Below, piece by piece: positions 1 to 5,264 of a stretch of 8,554 bases of DNA. The notes beneath the pieces are model-generated. The model was given only the letters and a program-made list of their open reading frames with translations. It made no database searches and was not told the DNA's origin. Positions within the stretch are counted from its first letter, which is position 1. Each line of letters starts with the position of its first letter. The position numbers were made by a program, and so were the translations under genes. This stretch comes from Candidatus Sediminicultor sextus (GTDB taxonomy: Bacteria; Atribacterota; Phoenicimicrobiia; Phoenicimicrobiales; Phoenicimicrobiaceae), in NCBI GenBank assembly GCA_014894735.1, contig JADBKX010000084.1, positions 1 through 8,554 of the forward strand, in the 5' to 3' direction.

Positions 1-26
1 AATTAAAATTGGGGTGGTTTATAAAT

Positions 27-134
27 ATGGCGAAGCCTATCCGTATTGGAATTGTTGGTAGTCGTTTTGCTGCACAGTTTCATTATACCACCTATCAGCG
101 GGTAACTGGCATAGATGTAGAAAATTGGCACTAA
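27..134 (+). pseudogene. N-terminal remnant of a Gfo/Idh/MocA-family oxidoreductase
   Basis: A 35-codon reading frame starts at ATG 27 after a modest purine-rich site (GGGGTGG, 11-17). Its product begins MAKPIRIGIVGSRFAAQFH, which looks like the first beta strand and glycine-rich NAD(P)-binding turn (GIVGSRFAA) of a Gfo/Idh/MocA dehydrogenase, followed by the usual helix and the run-up to the second strand (RVTGIDVE). Family members are normally about 330-400 residues. Here the similarity stops at about base 120-122, and the frame ends four codons later at TAA. No continuation is recognisable in the other two frames. The natural reading is a gene cut by a deletion, with only the nucleotide-binding start left; an assembly join is the alternative. 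It cannot be an active enzyme. Its stop lies 22 bases before the next start, so its translation might deliver ribosomes to the next gene (inference). Confidence 0.7.
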
Positions 135-156
135 ACAAGGTTGGTCTAATCCTTCA

Positions 157-1290
157 ATGGTAAATAATAATTTTAATTACAAAATTAATGATTCCCAGGG
201 AACAAATGTTGAACCTATCCTTATTAAAGATTTTGATCTTGAGAAATATCATGATTACGAATCTTCTTTAAGTGAAAGGTGTAAAGATTTTTGGAATAAG
301 AAGAAAGGTGTAGCTGTCTACCGTAGATTTAGGGTTCCCCGGGTTTTTGCTTCAGCCTGTAAAGATATGAAAACCTCTCTTGAATTGCAGCTTGGTGCAC
401 TGAATGAAAGTATGAAATATAAAGCTGATATCCCAAATTTCCTCGAACCTTGGTATGGTATTGGAACAATCACCAGTGCCTTTGGAGTTGATTATATCTG
501 GTATGAAGGGCAGGCACCTGCTATTAATCCTTCTTTTAATAGTATAGAAGAGGTACTAAATTATCAATATCTTCCCGTAGAGAAAACAGAAATCGGCAAA
601 CATACTTTAGGTGTAATTGAATATTTTTTAGAAAAGACAGAAGGGAAAATCCCAATTTCTTTTGCCGATATACAATCACCTTTGGATATTGCCTCACTTC
701 TTTTACCGATTGATAAATTATTTCTTGAGATGTACGATAATCCAGAGAAGTATACAAAACTGCTTTCCATTATAGTTGATTTATTATTAGATTTTACAAA
801 AAAACAGCAGGAATTGATCGGTGATGCTTTAGTTTATCCTGGACATGGTTTTGCTAGTAGTCGGTATTTCAAGGGGATTGGCATGAGCGATGATAATACT
901 ATAATGATATCGGATGATTTTTATGAAAGATTTGAAATTCCTTTTAGGAAGAAAATAGGTTTAGAGTTTGGAGGTTATGTTTTTCATTCCTGTGGTAATT
1001 GGTCTAAAAAAATTTCTGTAATTAAAAAAATAAGTAACCTTGTTATGGTGGATGGTGCTTTTTCGGAAGAAACAGATCCAGATCCTAATGTAGTTGAAAC
1101 TTTTGCTGAACAGTTTGTAAATACCGGAATAATTGTAAATGCCAGAATAGTGGGGGATATTCAGACTATAACGGAAACAGTAAAGAAACTCTGGAAACCT
1201 GGTATCAAATTAATAGTTGTAACTTATTGCAAAAGCCCGGCTGAACAGGGGGAAGTTTATGAACGGATTCATGAAATCTGCTGTAATTAA
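157..1290 (+). CDS. URO-D superfamily protein, methyltransferase-like, complete zinc-ligand set
   Basis: This 377-residue protein belongs to the uroporphyrinogen decarboxylase superfamily (TIM-barrel fold shared by HemE, MtaA/MtbA and CmuA). The sequence shows an N-terminal segment (about 20-110) with YRRFRVP and FLEPWYGIGT, a middle strand ISFADIQSPLDIAS (167-180), and a metal-site motif F-H-S-C-G-N with His277 and Cys279. A distal Cys358 sits in TYCKSP. His-x-Cys plus a Cys about 80 residues later matches the zinc site of the methylcobamide:CoM methyltransferase MtaA, where zinc activates the methyl-accepting thiol. HemE lacks such a site, and the HemE arginine motif is also missing here. 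The acceptor and substrate are unknown. The start is uncertain: ATG 157 has no good Shine-Dalgarno (only AAGG at 137-140, 16 bases away). The frame stays open upstream to about base 121, right at the break in the preceding oxidoreductase fragment, but offers no ATG, GTG or TTG there. Either the original upstream region was lost or translation is coupled to the remnant frame. Confidence 0.8.
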   Translation: MVNNNFNYKINDSQGTNVEPILIKDFDLEKYHDYESSLSERCKDFWNKKKGVAVYRRFRVPRVFASACKDMKTSLELQLGALNESMKYKADIPNFLEPWYGIGTITSAFGVDYIWYEGQAPAINPSFNSIEEVLNYQYLPVEKTEIGKHTLGVIEYFLEKTEGKIPISFADIQSPLDIASLLLPIDKLFLEMYDNPEKYTKLLSIIVDLLLDFTKKQQELIGDALVYPGHGFASSRYFKGIGMSDDNTIMISDDFYERFEIPFRKKIGLEFGGYVFHSCGNWSKKISVIKKISNLVMVDGAFSEETDPDPNVVETFAEQFVNTGIIVNARIVGDIQTITETVKKLWKPGIKLIVVTYCKSPAEQGEVYERIHEICCN

Positions 1291-1372
1291 TTGCCGGAAA
1301 ATTTAAAAATAGTGTTGTAAATTCAGAGGAGTATAAATATATAAAACTGATTAATGTGTTACATAAAGGAAA

Positions 1373-1378
1373 AAGGAG
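1373..1378 (+). promoter_or_regulatory. Ribosome binding site that decides the gene 2 start
   Basis: AAGGAG lies 10 bases before ATG 1389, within a purine-rich run. It favours ATG 1389 over an in-frame GTG at 1356, which would add eleven basic residues (LHKGKRRRGE) not expected before the family's usual TGRERIL opening. Confidence 0.7.
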
Positions 1379-1388
1379 AAGAGGAGAA

Positions 1389-2531
1389 ATGACAGGGAGA
1401 GAAAGGATATTATCCGTATTAAGAGGAGATATCCCTGATAGAGTCCCTGTGGGCTTATTTGTTCAGGAGGAGTACCTTAGTTGGTTTTTTCCAAATAAAA
1501 AAGTGATCGATAGGGTTACAGATGCAGTAAAGTGTGCCCGGATTTTAGGGTTTGATTTAATTACCAGAGATAGAAAATTTGAAACTCCCTATTTTATGAA
1601 AAAAAGTTTTAAAAATTGGGAAGTTGATGAGAAAATTACAAGAGACAAGGATATGCTCTATCGGATGATAGATATAACTACTCCAGATAGAACACTAAAA
1701 CAGGTTGAAGCAGGTCCTTATGACCAAAGAACAGTATCCGGAATTCATTTTTCAACCGTTAAATATTTGATTGAAGATGAAGGAGATTTTGAGATCTTCC
1801 AAAAGTATGTACCTGAGCTTGATTTAAAGACTATTTCCGAGATGAGGGAAAGGGCAAACTTTTCAAAGAAATTAATTGGTAATTTAGGTATTGCTGCTCC
1901 CTGGGGTTGGGGAGGAGTATTTAATCAGGCTGCAACCTATAGAAATATTCAAAATATATTAATGGATGCCTACCTTAATCAAGATTTCTATCGGGCCTAT
2001 ATGGAAAAGATGACGGAATTAATTATAAAAAGTAATGAGGCTTTAGCAGATACGAGTTTTGAATGTATCGGAATTCAGGGGAATATAGCCAATTCCGGGG
2101 TGGTCGGTGCAGATTATTTCAATAGATATATTCTTCCTTATGAAAAAAAATTGGTAAAAACTATTCATGATGCAGGTAAGTTTACCTTATATCATAACTG
2201 CGGCAAGGCCAGAGTCTTACAGAAAAGCTATATAAAAATGGGTCTTGATATGTGGGAGACGGTTGCAGGATCACCTCAGGGAGATAATGATTTAAGGGAA
2301 ACTAAGGAATTGATAGGTAATAAAATAACTATTTCTGGAAATCTGGATCAGGTTAATTTTATTAAAACAGCCAGTTTAGAAGAAATTGAACAAAAAGTTT
2401 CTGAACTAATACATATCGGGAAACCAGGAGGAAGGTATATATTTGCAGCATCCGATTTTTTGGAAAAGGGTACTCCTTTAGAAAATGTAAAAAAAATTAT
2501 AGAGGTTGCTAAAAGAGAAGGGCGCTATTAA
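1389..2531 (+). CDS. URO-D superfamily protein, methyltransferase-like, lacking distal cysteine
   Basis: This 380-residue protein opens with the hallmark of many URO-D-family methyltransferase-like proteins, T-x-R-E-R-I-L-x-x-L-x-G-x-x-P-D-R-V-P-V (residues 2-21). Further landmarks are IGNLGIAAPWGWGG (163-176), a substrate-pocket strand CIGIQGNIANSGVVG (226-240) with FNRYILPYEKKL after it, the metal motif YHNCGK (His269, Cys271), and ISGNLDQVNF (315-324). The C-terminal stretch YIFAASDFLEKGTPLENV (350-367) is where relatives carry the third zinc-binding Cys, but none is present: the only cysteines are 49, 226 and 271. Zinc binding would need another ligand, or the protein may not use zinc. 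Gene 2 lies 98 bases after gene 1 and 43 before gene 3, consistent with one transcript. The reaction is unknown; it is not HemE, because the HemE N-terminal arginine motif is absent. Confidence 0.82.
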   Translation: MTGRERILSVLRGDIPDRVPVGLFVQEEYLSWFFPNKKVIDRVTDAVKCARILGFDLITRDRKFETPYFMKKSFKNWEVDEKITRDKDMLYRMIDITTPDRTLKQVEAGPYDQRTVSGIHFSTVKYLIEDEGDFEIFQKYVPELDLKTISEMRERANFSKKLIGNLGIAAPWGWGGVFNQAATYRNIQNILMDAYLNQDFYRAYMEKMTELIIKSNEALADTSFECIGIQGNIANSGVVGADYFNRYILPYEKKLVKTIHDAGKFTLYHNCGKARVLQKSYIKMGLDMWETVAGSPQGDNDLRETKELIGNKITISGNLDQVNFIKTASLEEIEQKVSELIHIGKPGGRYIFAASDFLEKGTPLENVKKIIEVAKREGRY

Positions 2532-2560
2532 AAATAGGTATTATCTTTTTTAGAAATGAG

Positions 2561-2566
2561 GAAGGA
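2561..2566 (+). promoter_or_regulatory. Ribosome binding site for gene 3
   Basis: GAAGGA, inside the longer run GAGGAAGGA (2558-2566), stands 8 bases before GTG 2575. An in-frame TTG at 2569 could instead use the upstream AGGA (2559-2562) at 6 bases. GTG is preferred because it is generally the stronger start codon, but the two cannot be separated by eye. Confidence 0.55.
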
Positions 2567-2574
2567 TTTTGATA

Positions 2575-3657
2575 GTGAATAGTAAACAATCAGAGAACTT
2601 TTTACCCGTTACTTTTGTTTTTCACCCCGAGTGGTGGTATAAAAACTATGACTTGAGTTTTAAAAGAGAGTTTTTCTATGACCCGAATACCCGGGTAGAG
2701 GCCGATTTAAGGATGCGTAAAATACTTAATGAACGTTTCGGGAAATATAATATAGAAAAAGAGAATTCCATAGAACCCCGACCCTGTATTGGGGCGGTTT
2801 ATCTGGCAGCGGGATATATAATATCAGAGATGTTTGGCTGTGAGGTAAAATATACTAGAGATTCTTCACCACAGGTTATATCGAAAAATATATCTGATGA
2901 GAAAGCCGACAAGATTGAATCTGTGAATTTTAATAAAAACGAGACATTTCAAGAATTAAAAAAGTTGGTTGAACAACTTAAAAAGAAATTTGGTTATGTT
3001 ATGGGTGATATAAACTGGCAGGGAATTTTAAATGTAGCATTGGATATACGTGGAGATGAAATTTTTATCGATGTGTTAAAGAATCCGAAACGAGCAAGGA
3101 GAATTTTTCATGCTATTACAGAAACGATTAAAAATTTTGTGAATTACATTAAAAGCGAAACTGGTACATCATCTATTTCAGTAAATAGATCGGTAAAATT
3201 TGTAAATCCAGAAATTAATTTACATTCGAATTGTTCAGTAGTTATGATTTCTGCTAACACTTATCGAGATATACTTTTAGAATATGATATTAAATTAGCA
3301 AAAGCTCTGCAGCCATATGGGATTCATCACTGTGGAAATAACATGCACATTTATGCTGATAGTTATGCTCAAATACCCGGTATTTCCTTTTTTGATGTGG
3401 GTTGGGGATCTGATATTACTATCTGCCGCGAAAAACTACCCAAAGCATTTCTAAACCTACGTTACGATCCGGTAAAGATAGGGAAAGTAGAGCCGAGAGA
3501 AGTAAAAAAGGATATAAATAAGATGCTTAAACAATCAGGGAATTCTGAGAAAACCGGGATCTGCTGTATTAATATGGGGTGGGATGTTCCTGACAAAAAT
3601 ATTCTTACTGTGATTGAAACTGTAGAAGAATACAGGAAAAGATTTGTCTATCGGTAA
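2575..3657 (+). CDS. URO-D superfamily protein, methyltransferase-like, complete zinc-ligand set
   Basis: A protein of 360 residues from GTG 2575 (362 from TTG 2569). The URO-D-type barrel is recognised mainly from its second half: an NLHSNCSVVMIS strand (about 215-226), IHHCGNNMH with His251 and Cys253, and FFDVGWGSDITICREKLP (about 272-289). The next strand (LNLRYDPVKIG) is followed by TGICCINMGWDVPDKNI with Cys330 and Cys331. His-x-Cys and a Cys 77-78 residues later reproduce the zinc-ligand spacing of MtaA-type methyltransferases. The first half differs strongly from the other three proteins (FVFHPEWWYKNYDLSFKREFFYDP near the start) and includes a lysine/glutamate-rich helical stretch (about 120-140), so it is an old paralogue with its own substrate pocket and not a recent copy. 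It follows gene 2 closely and is probably co-transcribed with it. Substrate and methyl acceptor cannot be read from the sequence. Confidence 0.75.
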   Translation: MNSKQSENFLPVTFVFHPEWWYKNYDLSFKREFFYDPNTRVEADLRMRKILNERFGKYNIEKENSIEPRPCIGAVYLAAGYIISEMFGCEVKYTRDSSPQVISKNISDEKADKIESVNFNKNETFQELKKLVEQLKKKFGYVMGDINWQGILNVALDIRGDEIFIDVLKNPKRARRIFHAITETIKNFVNYIKSETGTSSISVNRSVKFVNPEINLHSNCSVVMISANTYRDILLEYDIKLAKALQPYGIHHCGNNMHIYADSYAQIPGISFFDVGWGSDITICREKLPKAFLNLRYDPVKIGKVEPREVKKDINKMLKQSGNSEKTGICCINMGWDVPDKNILTVIETVEEYRKRFVYR

Positions 3658-3756
3658 GGTTTTGTAAAGAGTTAGAAGATACTTTCTTATATCATAAAAA
3701 TATGAATTTAAAAAAAAGTTAGCCTATTAAGATAAAAATGTGATATTATTTAGATA
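3658..3756 (+). other. AT-rich spacer after gene 3, no gene seen
   Basis: This is the left third of a 340-base gap. It is very AT-rich, has stops in all frames, and contains no hairpin followed by a T-run, so no clear terminator for the upstream genes. The left end of the insertion-sequence remnant that follows may lie here, but no end could be defined. Confidence 0.4.
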
Positions 3757-3938
3757 AGCCGGCACCGAAGATCCCTATGCAGAAAGTGTGCTTTCTTGAA
3801 AAAGTATATTGAGGTAGACAAGGCATTTTGGGCAAAGGGTATTTGGTATCTACGATAGATATAAATGAAGAAGTGATCCAAAGATACGTAGAATCACCAG
3901 AAGAGGAAGGAATAGGATAAGCAAAACTTGAGTTTTGA
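3757..3938 (+). pseudogene. Decayed C-terminal remnant of an IS200/IS605-family TnpA transposase
   Basis: TnpA is the small Y1 HUH transposase that moves single-stranded insertion-sequence DNA. In one frame (3796-3855) the DNA reads LKKYIEVDKAFWAKGIWYLR, like the K-x-FW-x-x-G-x-(W/Y)-(Y/V) stretch of TnpA. The next codon is a stop, but a shift of one base (from 3855) continues as IDINEEVIQRYVESPEEEGIG. This resembles the TnpA helix holding the catalytic tyrosine; the Tyr here would be the TAC codon at 3885-3887. A TAA at 3918 then interrupts a tail that continues AKLEF and ends at TGA 3936, matching the common Q-x-x-x-E-F-like ending if TAA arose from CAA or CAG. The His-x-His half and the N-terminus are gone; sequence before about 3790 is only weakly alignable. 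The fragment is dead, and marks an old insertion or rearrangement between genes 3 and 4. Identification rests on recall of family motifs. Confidence 0.7.
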
Positions 3939-3980
3939 AAGTACCATGCTTATAAAGGCGTAGGCATCTGTTAATTCTAT

Positions 3981-3988
3981 AGAAGGAG
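3981..3988 (+). promoter_or_regulatory. Strong ribosome binding site for gene 4
   Basis: AGAAGGAG lies 9 bases before ATG 3998. It shows that gene 4 has its own good initiation signal despite the decayed transposase sequence just upstream. No convincing promoter could be assigned in the same gap. Confidence 0.75.
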
Positions 3989-3997
3989 AAATTTTAT

Positions 3998-5038
3998 ATG
4001 ACAGATGAGCAGTGGCAGATTTTACTCGCTATCATCAAGGGTGAAAATCTAAAACCTCTTCCTGTTGGTTTTATAATTGACAGTCCTTGGCTTCCTAACT
4101 GGGCAGAAATAAGTATTTTTGATTATTTTTCAAACCCTGAACTTTGGTTTTTGGCAAATATAAAAGCTGTTAAGACTTTTCCAGAAGTACTTTTTTTCCC
4201 TGGTTTTTGGTCAGAGTATGGAATGTGTTCAGAGCCTTCTGCCTTTGGCTGCAGATGTATTTGGGGCGAAAATGAATTTCCCTTTGCCGAAAAAGTTCTC
4301 CAAAGTATCAGTGATATACCTAATCTTCCTCAACCTGATGTACATAAAGATGGTCTGCTTCCCTTTATAATCAAAAGGCCTATTCAATTTCGAAAGCATA
4401 TTGAGGAGGAAGGGCAGCGGATTCGTTTTGCCGTTTCCCGAGGTCCTCTTAACATTGCCTCTTTCCTTATGGGAAGCACAGATTTTCTCATAGCACTAAA
4501 AACTCAACCAAAAGAAATAAATCTTTTTCTTAAACGTATATCCAATTTTATTATGGAATGGCTCTGGTTTCAGAAAGAAACGTTTCCTTCTATCGATGGG
4601 ATGTTTTTGTTGGATGATATGGTGGGTTTTCTGGGGGAAGGCGATTTTTGTACATTTGCTCTTCCTTTTCTCACGAAAATCTTCCACTCCCTGGATGTTT
4701 CAGTAAAGTTTTTCCATAATGATACGCCAGGAATGGTTTCTGTTCCTTATTTAAAAGAGATTGGAGTTAATCTATATAATTTTAGTTTTCAACATTCTCT
4801 TCAGGAAATGAAAGAAGCGACTAAAAATGAGATTGTACTTCTTGGAAATGTACCACCACGAGAAGTCATGTCAGAAGGAACTCCAGAGACAGTTGTAGAA
4901 AGTGTAAGACAAACACTTGATACAGTTCAAGATACATCGAAAATCATTCTTTCTTGTGGTGGGGGAATGCCTCCTGGTGTTCCAACAAAAAATATTATTG
5001 CATTTTTAGAGACCGTTAAAAGACTTACTAAAAAATAG
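3998..5038 (+). CDS. URO-D superfamily protein with His-x-Asp in place of His-x-Cys
   Basis: This 346-residue protein has the uroporphyrinogen decarboxylase superfamily fold. Landmarks are an AVSRGPLNIASFLMG strand (145-159), a MFLLDDMVGFLGEGDF segment (202-217) that usually contacts substrate, and KFFHNDTPG (237-245). VLLGNVPPREVM follows at 280-291, and the C-terminal LSCGGGMPPGVPTKNI (318-333) is a close match to the URO-D family's final conserved block. At the metal site, His240 is followed two residues later by Asp242, where MtaA-like relatives have Cys; the distal cysteine (Cys320) is kept, 80 residues after His240. This could still bind a metal as His/Asp/Cys, or may mark a different chemistry. 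An acidic cluster around residues 206-216 is unusual and may form part of the pocket. The gene is separated from the other three by the transposase remnant but has a strong ribosome site. HemE's N-terminal arginine motif is absent; substrate unknown. Confidence 0.78.
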   Translation: MTDEQWQILLAIIKGENLKPLPVGFIIDSPWLPNWAEISIFDYFSNPELWFLANIKAVKTFPEVLFFPGFWSEYGMCSEPSAFGCRCIWGENEFPFAEKVLQSISDIPNLPQPDVHKDGLLPFIIKRPIQFRKHIEEEGQRIRFAVSRGPLNIASFLMGSTDFLIALKTQPKEINLFLKRISNFIMEWLWFQKETFPSIDGMFLLDDMVGFLGEGDFCTFALPFLTKIFHSLDVSVKFFHNDTPGMVSVPYLKEIGVNLYNFSFQHSLQEMKEATKNEIVLLGNVPPREVMSEGTPETVVESVRQTLDTVQDTSKIILSCGGGMPPGVPTKNIIAFLETVKRLTKK

Positions 5039-5264
5039 ATACCAAGAGAATATGTTTATTAATAACTATTCATTATTAGGAAATAAATTAATAAATATTA
5101 CTCAGTAATATCTCCTAAACGAAGGTGGATCAGAACAATTTAAGCTAACATAGTATCGTTTCCATAAAAGTATAAAGGGGGTGATTAAAAGAAATATTTG
5201 TTTTATAAGTCAGGTTTTTAGGGATAACTTATTTTAAAAAATTTTTAAAGGAGTATTATTTAAA
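5039..5264 (+). other. Leader region of the transporter operon
   Basis: A 226-base AT-rich stretch with no supported gene. It contains a 7-bp dyad (ATATTAC/GTAATAT, 5095-5111, three-base loop) that is too weak and lacks a T-run to be a terminator; it might be an operator. It also has an isolated, near-perfect Shine-Dalgarno-like AAAGGGGGTGAT (5174-5185), followed only by a possible 7-codon peptide from TTG 5198. No credible paired -35/-10 promoter could be assigned. Transporter transcription may start here, since gene spacing widens and composition changes just after. Confidence 0.35.
5248..5253 (+). promoter_or_regulatory. Ribosome binding site for the solute-binding protein
   Basis: AAGGAG sits 11 bases before ATG 5265 and supports that start, from which a well-formed signal peptide is read. 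Confidence 0.7.

Noticed and set aside
1354..1392. Twelve-codon frame overlapping the gene 2 start by ATGA
   Set aside because: The nearest Shine-Dalgarno (1325-1331) is over 20 bases away and the peptide is simply the purine-rich ribosome site translated. Coupling is possible but unsupported.
157..5038. Annotating any of the four URO-D-fold genes as hemE
   Set aside because: True HemE has an N-terminal arginine motif for binding tetrapyrrole carboxylates, which is absent from all four. Three have H-x-C-G motifs typical of methyltransferase relatives, and no other haem gene is nearby.
5095..5111. AT-rich dyad after gene 4 as a terminator
   Set aside because: The 7-bp stem has a single G-C pair and no T-run follows, so it would be too unstable to stop transcription.
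5206..5230. AGTCAGG resembling a cobalamin-riboswitch B12 box before the transporter
   Set aside because: Only seven bases match, and the rest of the box and the long structured upstream domain are missing. Tempting given the corrinoid theme but not supported.
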